Source of the DNA: a virus
Length of the DNA stretch: 44,564 bases
Direction: 5' to 3' (one strand)
Virus record (IMG/VR): IMGVR_UViG_3300030090_004789
Location: 1-44,564 of that record
The notes below the pieces were generated by a model, which was not told where the DNA came from, did not search any database, and saw only the letters and a program-made list of their open reading frames with translations. Positions 30,990 through 37,704 of the stretch are shown here, one piece after another. How positions within the stretch are numbered: the first letter of the stretch is position 1; every line of letters starts with the position of its first letter. The translations under genes were made by a program, and so were the position numbers.

Positions 30990-32257
30990 TAGTCGTCCAG
31001 GTGAGCCTTCATGTATTCATCTACTGCCATTCTAACAAAGTCCGTCTTGTTAGGGATTTTTTTAGCTTCCGCAAACGCCTCTATCCTGTTTTTCTCTTCT
31101 GGTTTAAAGTAGATATCCCATGACTTGTCTACTATCTTTTCTCTTCTTTTCATGTCTCTTTGTATTCTCCAATTGTGTATAGGTAGCCGTAATTTCCAGT
31201 ACCATTCTTGGTCATATAAACGATACCTAAGATAAAACGGTATTAACTTGATTTTATTTTGACCGCTAACGTTTCTCATTTCTACTCCGGCAGGGCTGCG
31301 CTGAATAAAGATTTCCCTTTTTCTTAAATATTCCTTTCCTATTTTATACTGTTCTTCAGGGTCGGGAAGGGGGTGTTCTTCGTTTAGTTTTGACGGATGC
31401 AGGTAAGGCAATTCCCCCATTATCCCTCTTGATAAGCTAATTACTTTTAGTCCGGACAATGAAGTTAGAATTAAAGTTGAAAATTTATAAAACAATCCAA
31501 GTTGGTCTGTTTTTACTCCGTTCAGGCTCATTTCAGTAGTTCTTTCTTTAGGAATACCATTATCAGAAACAGTTATCCATTTACCTTCTTCTTTTTTATA
31601 ATTAGTAAAACGGTACTTATCATCAGGGTAGCCTAAGTCGTATCCTGCCAAGTAAACTTGGCTATACTCTAAACCTTGACAAATAGCCATCGCTGTATTC
31701 ACAACATTACCAGAGTTCATTATATAACTGCCGATACCTTGATCGTTTTCACCTAACTGCGAATACATTTTAGGAATAATATCAACAGAAAAATCGTCTC
31801 CTGGATCATACATCCTAAAAAAGTAAACATCTCCTTTCCAGCATTCCAGGTACTCCCTCGGTATCTGTGGGTGGGTAAGTAACGTTGTCTTGTCTGAGTC
31901 ACCGTATTCTTTCGCTAAGTAAATCATAGTTGGGTCGGCATCAATTAGCACCACATAAGTAGGTATGATACCGTTAGCTTCACATACAGATAATTGTGAA
32001 GTGGAACATAGTATCGCTCCCTTCCAGTCTTTCAAGTAGGGGACGGTGTCATCTAAACTCGGACCAGAACCTAAAATAATAGCTGGACCCTTGCCGTGGG
32101 GTAATTGGTTGTAATCGCAGTTCTTTACAGAAAATCTTTTTTCAATCTCGGCGTAGCTTCTTGCCGAGTTGCGCACCCAGATTGAATGCCATGCTGTACG
32201 GACATCGTCGTTATATTTTGCGCTAGACGGCATCGTCTCCAAAAGAGGTTTTTTCAT
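30989..32257 (-). CDS. Maf/DUF115-like glycosyltransferase with a C-terminal RHH-like domain
   Basis: 422 residues. GKGPAIILGSGPSLDDTVPYLKDWKGAILCSTSQ and GIIPTYVVLIDADPTM are the signature of the DUF115 group, which includes motility accessory factor (Maf) enzymes that attach nonulosonic acids to flagellins. Also present: GSYIMNSGNVVNTAMAIC and LAGYDLG, again Maf-like. The last 45 residues (DIYFKPEEKNRIEAFAE, then IPNKTDFVRMAVDEYM) look like a ribbon-helix-helix unit, an unusual addition. Typical Maf proteins are longer (600 or more). Placed directly before the PseB-like gene, it should transfer the finished sugar to a protein. Confidence 0.75.
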   Translation of the reverse strand: MKKPLLETMPSSAKYNDDVRTAWHSIWVRNSARSYAEIEKRFSVKNCDYNQLPHGKGPAIILGSGPSLDDTVPYLKDWKGAILCSTSQLSVCEANGIIPTYVVLIDADPTMIYLAKEYGDSDKTTLLTHPQIPREYLECWKGDVYFFRMYDPGDDFSVDIIPKMYSQLGENDQGIGSYIMNSGNVVNTAMAICQGLEYSQVYLAGYDLGYPDDKYRFTNYKKEEGKWITVSDNGIPKERTTEMSLNGVKTDQLGLFYKFSTLILTSLSGLKVISLSRGIMGELPYLHPSKLNEEHPLPDPEEQYKIGKEYLRKREIFIQRSPAGVEMRNVSGQNKIKLIPFYLRYRLYDQEWYWKLRLPIHNWRIQRDMKRREKIVDKSWDIYFKPEEKNRIEAFAEAKKIPNKTDFVRMAVDEYMKAHLDD

Positions 32258-32505
32258 CTTACGTCTGTCCCTTCAAACACACTTCTCCTTCTGGTTCGTT
32301 TCTTTTCCACTGTAGCGTTATACTTAATTTCGTAATTCATTCCTATTATAAGTTCGTCAAAATGATCTCTTATCTCTTTTAGTCTGTCATGCACAAATCC
32401 TGTCCCTGCATGAACGTCAGCATAGATAAGGTCGCCTAACATTTTTATTTTATCGGTTCTTCTAGTTACGGTACTTCTTCTTGAAGAAACGCTAGTCGTA
32501 CTCAT
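32254..32505 (-). CDS. Small basic hypothetical protein
   Basis: 83 residues. A Ser/Thr/Arg-rich start (STTSVSSRRSTVTRRTDK) precedes a helical core (MLGDLIYADVHAGTGFVHDRLKEIRDHFDELI) and a basic end (TVEKKRTRRRSVFEG). It overlaps the Maf-like gene by 4 bases and the upstream gene by 4. No family recognised; it may bind nucleic acid. Confidence 0.55.
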   Translation of the reverse strand: MSTTSVSSRRSTVTRRTDKIKMLGDLIYADVHAGTGFVHDRLKEIRDHFDELIIGMNYEIKYNATVEKKRTRRRSVFEGTDVR

Positions 32506-32729
32506 TTTTCTATTTCCGCCGCTATATCTTCTAACTGTAAAGCTATCTGCGTAAGCACACCTATCGGTATAATAACCATTTTTATTGGTTTAACCTTTCC
32601 ACGCTTTTCAATACCAAATGTGCCTTCGGGTTGTTTAAGGGGTTCCGCAATTCTAAACAGTCGCTCGGACGGTTCAAGGCTTTCGAGAAGCATTTGTGGC
32701 GTTCCAGGAACCGCTCTCTTTTTTGGCAT
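32502..32729 (-). CDS. Small hypothetical protein overlapping the HNH gene
   Basis: 75 residues with a GGGAG site about seven bases before the ATG at 32729. The N-terminus is basic (PKKRAVPGTPQMLLESL) and the C-terminus hydrophobic and helical (MVIIPIGVLTQIALQLEDIAAEIEK). It overlaps the C-terminal part of the HNH gene by 148 bases in a different frame. Both its ribosome site and its coupling to the following gene (4-base overlap) favour expression. Function unknown. Confidence 0.55.
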   Translation of the reverse strand: MPKKRAVPGTPQMLLESLEPSERLFRIAEPLKQPEGTFGIEKRGKVKPIKMVIIPIGVLTQIALQLEDIAAEIEK

Positions 32730-33010
32730 TCAATATCTCCCCATCGTTCTCCGCCTCTACAATAACTGCCGAACACAACATGATATCTGTTGCTCACTGG
32801 AACGAGGTTCCATAGGCTATGTAGCAGTAAAGGATACAATTTCCTGTTGGTTTTCGTATTGTGAAGGTGTTGGTGGTGTAAATCCGTCACCTTTTCACGT
32901 TCATTACTTTTGCTTAATGCTATTGGACACCAAGGTCCATATTTCTCTACCAGAATACGCATCTTTGCGTCTCTGTCGGGTATTTTTACCGGTGCATTTT
33001 TAACTTTCAA
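32582..33010 (-). CDS. HNH-like endonuclease
   Basis: 142 residues with a TTG start at 33010, or ATG at 32962 as alternative. CPIALSKSNEREKVTDLHHQHLHNTKTNRKLYP, then LHSLWNLVPVSNRYH, follows the order of phage HNH proteins: the paired His (DLHH), a middle Asn in LWNLVPV, and the last His in NRYH. It may be a free-standing homing-type nuclease or help in packaging or recombination. Here it sits in the replication block, next to a Cas4-like nuclease. The last 50 residues overlap another gene. Confidence 0.65.
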   Translation of the reverse strand: MKVKNAPVKIPDRDAKMRILVEKYGPWCPIALSKSNEREKVTDLHHQHLHNTKTNRKLYPLLLHSLWNLVPVSNRYHVVFGSYCRGGERWGDIECQKRERFLERHKCFSKALNRPSDCLELRNPLNNPKAHLVLKSVERLNQ

Positions 33011-33383
33011 TTAAGGTTACCTCATCCTGATGTGCCAGTTGATGTAAAGTATCTATCAGTATAGCAAACTGACTTGTAGTTGCTGTCTTGGGATCAATTG
33101 GACAATCCACTATCTCCCCTGTAGTTAATCTTATCTTTTGAGTAGGGTATCCTCGGTGGGTAGCTTCCATCATCACCACCCAAGTTGCCTCGCTACGACC
33201 AAATCCTCGATATTGGCTCCACTGGCGCAAGTGTCCTTGGAAGTGGTTATTTTGGCTCTTTTTACCTGTAGTGCGTTTGTTTGTACCAAGTTTAAACAGT
33301 TTAGCCGCAAAACTTGAAAAGTTGTCAAGTCCACACTGGTTAAATACTTTCTCTATTTCTGCTAAGTTCCAGACTCTGCTCAT
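33000..33383 (-). CDS. Hypothetical protein
   Basis: 127 residues, ATG coupled to the previous tiny gene (ATGA). It is basic near the middle (TNKRTTGKKSQNNHFQGHLRQWSQYRGFGRSEATWVVMMEA) and ends with a helix (TSQFAILIDTLHQLAHQDEVTLIES). The Gln/Arg/Trp-rich centre may bind nucleic acid. No family recognised. Location between the HNH and Cas4-like genes suggests a DNA transaction role. Confidence 0.55.
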   Translation of the reverse strand: MSRVWNLAEIEKVFNQCGLDNFSSFAAKLFKLGTNKRTTGKKSQNNHFQGHLRQWSQYRGFGRSEATWVVMMEATHRGYPTQKIRLTTGEIVDCPIDPKTATTSQFAILIDTLHQLAHQDEVTLIES

Positions 33384-33457
33384 TTATCTTTTCGTGTTAC
33401 CACCCAGATGAGCAGCCCTAACAAGGTATATCCTATTAAGGCTGCCCAAATTACCAT
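33380..33457 (-). CDS. Tiny single-TM peptide (25 aa)
   Basis: ATG at 33457-33455 overlaps the stop of the Cas4-like gene, and TGA at 33382-33380 overlaps the ATG of the next gene, so both ends are coupled by short overlaps. The peptide is one hydrophobic segment (VIWAALIGYTLLGLLIWVV) with a basic end (TRKDK). Such a fit is unlikely by chance. It may be a small membrane effector; function unknown. Confidence 0.5.
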   Translation of the reverse strand: MVIWAALIGYTLLGLLIWVVTRKDK

Positions 33458-34209
33458 GTTGCCTTGCAAGCATTAGCTACCGGACAATAGCCGTTGCATC
33501 TTCGTCCATTCCACGTTTCCCGATCATTACATTTAATAGGAAGTTCTTTGTTGGTGACAGCGTTAACTAACGCATCCCTCTTTTCTTTAAAGAAGGTTTT
33601 CACCTCGTCATCGTCATACCAGGGAACGTCTAAAAACTTATTAGTTTCTTCTATTCCGTTTTTCTTTGCCGAGAACGTACCACCATCACGCACAATAACA
33701 AAGAGTTTCATTTCGTTTATGTCACGGTTGGGAAACTGTTCTTGCGCCATAATACGGTACATATTTACCTGCATCCCATAGTCAAACCACGCATTCTGGC
33801 TCTTGAGCATTTTCACCTTGTAAGAACCTAATGTCTTGTAATCAACAATTCTCCAGGTTCCATCAGGCTTTTCCTCTAATAGATCGGTAATACCAGTAAC
33901 ATAGTCAGTGCGTAAACTTAATTCAGCATCTGCTTCTTCAGGCGCACTATTCTCTAAGTTCTTGTGCGCTCCAATCCCCAAAACTAACCACGCAGCATCG
34001 TCTGGAGAGTAACCCCACTCGGTCATGATCTTGAGGTATTCTTGCCTCGTCCCGTTGAGTAGTTGCGTTACTGAGGGTGTGCCAGTCCACTCACGCTGTG
34101 ACAGCACTTGGTTTAAATAGGTTTTCGGATAGTACTCTGCTAATGCTCCCTTTTCTACTTCTTCCAGGCTGTACTTCTTCCCCCCATGTTCCAGCCAGCC
34201 TAAAGGCAT
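33451..34209 (-). CDS. Cas4/RecB-like PD-(D/E)XK nuclease
   Basis: 252 residues. GITDLL (Asp109) and IVDYKT (Asp123, Lys125) form the PD-(D/E)XK site, and MQVNMY (Gln147) is the QxxxY motif of the RecB/Cas4 group. The C-terminus has a Cys cluster (KCNDRETWNGRRCNGYCPVANAC, here spread over two lines of sequence) that could hold a 4Fe-4S cluster as in Cas4 and AddB. Proteins of this type process DNA ends in recombination or replication. It is in the replication region beside small DNA-binding proteins and helicase. Confidence 0.8.
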   Translation of the reverse strand: MPLGWLEHGGKKYSLEEVEKGALAEYYPKTYLNQVLSQREWTGTPSVTQLLNGTRQEYLKIMTEWGYSPDDAAWLVLGIGAHKNLENSAPEEADAELSLRTDYVTGITDLLEEKPDGTWRIVDYKTLGSYKVKMLKSQNAWFDYGMQVNMYRIMAQEQFPNRDINEMKLFVIVRDGGTFSAKKNGIEETNKFLDVPWYDDDEVKTFFKEKRDALVNAVTNKELPIKCNDRETWNGRRCNGYCPVANACKATW

Positions 34210-34493
34210 TACTCTACCGTCCCCTGTTTACAGCCATGAAAGTTTTCTTTGTCATCACCGCCACCTGCTTGTGCCGAGTTGGTATAGTAAGGTTTTCCAG
34301 CCTTGCTCATCTGTTTCCAAACTTCTTTTCCGCAGCTTTTACAGTTAAACGACAACCCTAACTTGGGCGTGTTGGTGTCAGTGGGTGGCGTTACTGTTTT
34401 CTGACCATTACCATTTTGCTGTAGTTCTTTTATTACATGGTTCACTTGATCTACTATATCGGTTAGTGCCTGTATAACTTCGCCTCGTTTCAT
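34209..34493 (-). CDS. Small protein with a zinc-ribbon-like C-terminus
   Basis: 94 residues. A helical start (RGEVIQALTDIVDQVNHVIKELQQ) and a Pro/Thr linker precede FNCKSCGKEVWKQMSKAGKPYYTN and a final HGC, giving Cys-x2-Cys plus His/Cys for one zinc ion. The aromatic and basic residues between them suggest single-strand DNA or RNA binding. It abuts the nuclease gene. No family recognised. Confidence 0.6.
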   Translation of the reverse strand: MKRGEVIQALTDIVDQVNHVIKELQQNGNGQKTVTPPTDTNTPKLGLSFNCKSCGKEVWKQMSKAGKPYYTNSAQAGGGDDKENFHGCKQGTVE

Positions 34494-34672
34494 GTTGACT
34501 CCTTGCCAAAACGTCTTTGTTCGTGTAGTTCAGGGTTTTTTAAGGCTTCCCTAAGTAGCCCTCGAATTGCCATTGAGAGATTGTCTCCATACTTTTTAGC
34601 GGCAACCAAATCCAGTTCCTGATGTAAATCAGGTTCCATTCGTAATAGAACGGTTTTGCTTTTTATTCGCAT
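34490..34672 (-). CDS. Ribbon-helix-helix-like DNA-binding protein
   Basis: 60 residues. A basic strand (KSKTVLLRMEPDLHQEL) is followed by two helices (DLVAAKKYGDNLSMAIRGLLREALKN), the layout of Arc/MetJ-type regulators that bind DNA as dimers. It overlaps the next gene by 4 bases. It could regulate this transcription unit or take part in partition-like replication control. Confidence 0.65.
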   Translation of the reverse strand: MRIKSKTVLLRMEPDLHQELDLVAAKKYGDNLSMAIRGLLREALKNPELHEQRRFGKEST

Positions 34673-34708
34673 TGGTTCATTATATATTTGCTATACATAC
34701 AAAGCAAG

Positions 34709-34969
34709 CTAAAAGTCCCATTCTTCTTCACTTTTTTCATCAAACACATCGCTAACTTCTTTACCGGTAACCTCTTTTTTTGGCTTTTCAAATAATTCTT
34801 TACCGGTTCCTCTTTTCCCTGGAAACGCTTTGTCCATGTCTCCTACCGCTACCATAATCGAATCAATAAAATCATCTAAGGCTCCGTTCAAGTCACTCAT
34901 GGTGATGTTTAAACGGTCACGAAAACCCTGTAAGCTCGCTACTATTTTCTTTGCATCCTCTGATGTCAT
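34709..34969 (-). CDS. Small acidic protein with SSB-tail-like end
   Basis: 86 residues, helical N-terminal half (DAKKIVASLQGFRDRLNITMSDLNGALDDFIDSIM) and an acidic, disordered C-terminus ending EKSEEEWDF. That ending looks like the acidic-hydrophobic tip (D-D-x-x-P-F) that SSB proteins use to recruit partners, but no OB fold is present. Next to the helicase gene (4-base overlap), it may be a loader or clamp-like helper; this is inference. Confidence 0.5.
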   Translation of the reverse strand: MTSEDAKKIVASLQGFRDRLNITMSDLNGALDDFIDSIMVAVGDMDKAFPGKRGTGKELFEKPKKEVTGKEVSDVFDEKSEEEWDF

Positions 34970-36129
34970 ATTCCCTCCTGGCTAAATACCATTAACTCTG
35001 CATTGAACGCCAAGTTTATTTTTCTTGGCGCACCATGCCTGTTTTTAGCGACATCAAGAATAGCTTCCTCTGAGTCCCTCTCCCTGATGAGCAGACCTAC
35101 TAGATCTGCGTCCTGTTCTATCGACCCTGACTCTCTCAAATCAGCCAGGGTAGGCTTCTCTTTTTCAGCAACCCTACCCAGCTGTGCCAACCCGATAATG
35201 GGTATCTTTCTCTCCATGGCTGTGAGTTTTATTTCTCTGGTTATCTCGCCGACCATCTCCCAGCGTTGTCTACCGCTTACGCCAGAGATCAAATTAAGGT
35301 AATCAATGATCACCAATTTTGCTCCCTCTTCCACATCTCTGCGTATTTGCTCTTTTATGGTAGCCATCCTGCTGTCTCCTGCATGGATGAAAACTCCACT
35401 ATTGCTTAAAATTTTGAAAGCATCCTGCAACCTTCTCTTTTCATCAGCGTCTACTTTACCTCTGATAAGTCGTGAAAAAGGTATATTGGATTCCAAGCAC
35501 AGTATTCTTTGTGCGATTGACAAAGCCGGCATCTCCAAAGAAAAGAAACTAACCTTGTGTTCTTTTCTGATGTGTGATGCAAGATTTACAGCGAGGGCAG
35601 TCTTTCCAACCGCCGGTCTTGCACCAAGCACGATAAAGTGACCTTGTTGTAGTCCATTTGTACAGCGGTTTAATAGCGGTATGCCTGTACCTATTCCTCT
35701 GGTTCCACCTGTCTTCATCTGTTCTAATGCCTGTCCCAACAGGTCTTTAAACGTGTCTTCTTTTGGTGGTTTTAGGTTTCTCATTTCTGTTTGCAAAAAA
35801 TCGAACACCTCTAAAGGGTCTTTCTCTTTCTCCATTGCCAACCCTAATTGGCGCATAATTCTTTCTTTCTTTAGCATTTGACAGTAGTGTTCAATGTTAG
35901 ACGAAGAAGCAAACTCTCCTTCCAGTTCCATAATTCTGGATAAAGGTATGCCCTTCTTTACCAATAAAGAAGTATCTGGTCGTAAACCGTCTTTACTTAC
36001 GGCTAAAATGGCTTGATATAATTTACGGTCTTCTGGTTCCGCAAAATCCCTTGGTTCTATTAATGCTACTACTCTTCCAATGCAACCTGGGTCGCAGAGC
36101 ATAGCTGCTAAAATTTCGGATTCCCCCAT
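34966..36129 (-). CDS. Replicative DNA helicase, DnaB type
   Basis: 387 residues. N-terminal helical domain about 1-100 (SEILAAMLCDPGCIGRVV, DFAEPEDRKLYQAI), linker, then a RecA-like ATPase: Walker A GARPAVGKTAL (169-179), FFSLEMP, Walker B KLVIIDYLNLIS (271-282), then IIGLAQLGR and a basic finger region KNRHGAPRKINL. This fits DnaB, slightly shorter than the usual 450 residues. It unwinds DNA at the phage fork. No primase or polymerase gene is visible, so the host replisome is presumably recruited. Confidence 0.9.
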   Translation of the reverse strand: MGESEILAAMLCDPGCIGRVVALIEPRDFAEPEDRKLYQAILAVSKDGLRPDTSLLVKKGIPLSRIMELEGEFASSSNIEHYCQMLKKERIMRQLGLAMEKEKDPLEVFDFLQTEMRNLKPPKEDTFKDLLGQALEQMKTGGTRGIGTGIPLLNRCTNGLQQGHFIVLGARPAVGKTALAVNLASHIRKEHKVSFFSLEMPALSIAQRILCLESNIPFSRLIRGKVDADEKRRLQDAFKILSNSGVFIHAGDSRMATIKEQIRRDVEEGAKLVIIDYLNLISGVSGRQRWEMVGEITREIKLTAMERKIPIIGLAQLGRVAEKEKPTLADLRESGSIEQDADLVGLLIRERDSEEAILDVAKNRHGAPRKINLAFNAELMVFSQEGI

Positions 36130-36134
36130 AATAA

Positions 36135-36302
36135 CTATTGTCCCCTTGCGTCATCGTGATGGTAAAGATGTTTGTGTTCTTTACAATAGATGTTGCCGTT
36201 CCTTACTTTGTTCTGACACCTGTTGCTTTCATCTGTTATATGGTGACATAATCGTTCTTTTCTTTTGTCACTTTCCCTTACTAATTGTTCAAATGTAGGC
36301 AT
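36135..36302 (-). CDS. Small zinc-finger-like protein
   Basis: 55 residues from the ATG at 36302, chosen because AAGGAG lies five bases before it; a longer frame would start at 36329 inside the upstream gene. CHHITDESNRCQNKVRNGNIYCKEHKHLYHH gives three Cys and several His in a single-zinc pattern. It sits between initiator-like and helicase genes, the place of a helicase loader in some phages, but its size is too small for an AAA loader. Confidence 0.55.
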   Translation of the reverse strand: MPTFEQLVRESDKRKERLCHHITDESNRCQNKVRNGNIYCKEHKHLYHHDDARGQ

Positions 36303-36304
36303 GT

Positions 36305-37000
36305 TTACTCCTTCCACACAGTTTCGCATTTATTGCATTCATATCTACCACCGCCTAAACTGGCGTAACCTTTGCTTCCACAAGCAGGACAACTCGGCTC
36401 CTTTTTCTCTTTCGGTTCAGCACCGTTAAGAAGTGATGATAAATGACTATGTACTATTTTATAGGTAATTGGTTCGTTTTTATTGAAAGGAAAGATATCT
36501 CGTTTGAATGCTCTTGCTATGACCTTCTTCAGTTGATCAATACCACCGATTTCCTGAATATCCTTTTTCGCTAGTTTATATTCTAATGGTAAAATACGAT
36601 AAGAAAGACCAGCATACTTTCTCCATAAATCAGTAAATTCCTTACTACTAAATATATAGTTATCTGAATCTAGTTCGTGTGCTTTATTTTTACTGGTACC
36701 AGTGTCTGTATTTGACTGGTCACCGATCCAGTAGATGTTACTTTTGCCGGTGGTCTTGTCTACAAATAACTTTTCATGTCCTTCTAAAGACCTGATAGCT
36801 TTTATTATCGTGGGTCTTGAAAGGCTACACAATTTGGCTAATCTGGCTAAAGACGGATAACATTTACCGTCTTTGTCAGCATGTTGGCATAGCATGACAT
36901 ACACTAACTTACTTGAACCCGTTATCGATTCATCAGTTAATACATGATCTTCTACTATGGTAAAAGGGACTTTACGTTTCGCTATTGTCTTGCGTGGCAT
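36305..37000 (-). CDS. Replication initiator-like protein, winged HTH plus zinc ribbon
   Basis: 231 residues with GGAGG nine bases before the ATG. The N-terminal part (VLTDESITGSSKLVYVMLCQHADKDGKCYPSLARLAKLCSLSRPTIIKAIRSLE, in pieces) is the winged helix-turn-helix of the HTH_36 group often found in phage replication proteins. The C-terminus has CPACGSKGYASLGGGRYECNKC, a four-Cys zinc ribbon. A middle helical part (LWRKYAGLSYRILP) may bind helicase. Placed directly before the helicase, it resembles lambda-O-type initiators by position. Confidence 0.7.
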   Translation of the reverse strand: MPRKTIAKRKVPFTIVEDHVLTDESITGSSKLVYVMLCQHADKDGKCYPSLARLAKLCSLSRPTIIKAIRSLEGHEKLFVDKTTGKSNIYWIGDQSNTDTGTSKNKAHELDSDNYIFSSKEFTDLWRKYAGLSYRILPLEYKLAKKDIQEIGGIDQLKKVIARAFKRDIFPFNKNEPITYKIVHSHLSSLLNGAEPKEKKEPSCPACGSKGYASLGGGRYECNKCETVWKE

Positions 37001-37029
37001 GATTGACTTCCTCCAAAGTTATGCCCACC

Positions 37030-37140
37030 TTATTTCTTTTTAAATTTCTTGTCAAACCTGGTGTTATAAAATAATGAAATTATTGAACATAATAGAGCTA
37101 TAAAGACTAACGTTCCTAAGATTATTACTGCTGTTTCCAT
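37030..37140 (-). CDS. Small single-TM protein (36 aa)
   Basis: ATG at 37140-37138 behind a perfect GGAGGTG. The peptide is METAVIILGTLVFIALLC, then SIISLFYNT and a basic tail (RFDKKFKKK): one membrane segment, N-terminus outside by the positive-inside rule. It lies between the lysis-like block and the replication genes. Its size and charge fit a small phage membrane effector or pinholin-type protein; no family recognised. Confidence 0.6.
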   Translation of the reverse strand: METAVIILGTLVFIALLCSIISLFYNTRFDKKFKKK

Positions 37141-37152
37141 AAAACACCTCCG

Positions 37153-37650
37153 TCATTCTAAAAGAATTCCCACAGTAGCACCAATTACTATACCAATTGC
37201 TCCCCAAATTACAAGTTCATTTTGTAACTTATTTATTGAGGATTCCTGCTCTTTTAAGATAGTGTTCGATAAGTTCAATTGATCGTTCAATCGTGTAGAA
37301 GTCGTCGATGCCTCCACTAAGAGCAACTCCAAGCTGGTCGAATGCGCTTTCGACTCCGTTAAGAGAGTTTTGGAGGTTGCCAAGTTCTTCTCGGCTCGCA
37401 TCAAGTTTAGTTTCAATTTTTTTAACTGCGCTTTGAGACTGTTCCAGGCTTCGCTGAAGCTCTCGGTTCGTGTCTCTGAGTTCGCCGATGTCCCCTCTTC
37501 CAGTTCTGCTGCCCATAAAGAATCCGCCAATAGCCATAACAATGGACAAAATAACCATAAACATAATTGACCTTTTATCATTAAACATGTACCATCCTTG
37601 TGGATTTCCTCCAAAATCCAAAACTCTTCCCTGCCGGAGAGACTTTTCAT
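37153..37650 (-). CDS. Signal/coiled-coil/TM protein, nested-pair frame A (spanin-like layout)
   Basis: 165 residues with AAGGAG shortly before the ATG at 37650; an ATG at 37581 would give a 142-residue form starting at the hydrophobic part. Features: hydrophobic segment CLWLFCPLLWLLADSLWAA (about 29-48), a coiled coil from about 60 to 140 rich in Leu, Lys, Glu and Ser, and a C-terminal membrane segment VIWGAIGIVIGATVGILLE. Overlaps frame B (37229-37588) over its whole length in another frame. This double layout resembles nested lysis genes such as Rz/Rz1, though the signatures of a lipoprotein are not seen. Confidence 0.5.
   Translation of the reverse strand: MKSLSGREEFWILEEIHKDGTCLMIKGQLCLWLFCPLLWLLADSLWAAELEEGTSANSETRTESFSEAWNSLKAQLKKLKLNLMRAEKNLATSKTLLTESKAHSTSLELLLVEASTTSTRLNDQLNLSNTILKEQESSINKLQNELVIWGAIGIVIGATVGILLE
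37229..37588 (-). CDS. TM plus coiled-coil protein, nested-pair frame B
   Basis: 119 residues from the ATG at 37588, chosen because AAGGA lies about six bases before it; an ATG at 37621 adds 11 residues. A membrane segment near the start (SIMFMVILSIVMAIGGFFMG) is followed by a long coiled coil (DIGELRDTNRELQRSLEQ, then VKKIETKLDASREELGNL) and a helical end (DDFYTIERSIELIEHYL). The single N-terminal TM with a long periplasmic-length helix matches i-spanin topology. It is fully nested in frame A on the same strand. Both frames look protein-like, which is unusual. Confidence 0.55.
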   Translation of the reverse strand: MFNDKRSIMFMVILSIVMAIGGFFMGSRTGRGDIGELRDTNRELQRSLEQSQSAVKKIETKLDASREELGNLQNSLNGVESAFDQLGVALSGGIDDFYTIERSIELIEHYLKRAGILNK

Positions 37651-37700
37651 TTACTCCTTTTTTATTGGTGATACAATAACTTTACCCTAATCCGGCAGGG
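37628..37700. other. 10-base inverted repeat around the start of frame A
   Basis: CCCTGCCGGA (37629-37638) and TCCGGCAGGG (37691-37700) are perfect inverted copies separated by 52 bases. The plus strand then has a T-run (TTTTTTATTTTT). On the minus strand the loop contains the AAGGAG site and ATG of frame A, so pairing could hide or expose that start. On the plus strand it could end antisense transcription. Confidence 0.5.
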
Positions 37701-37704
37701 TTTT

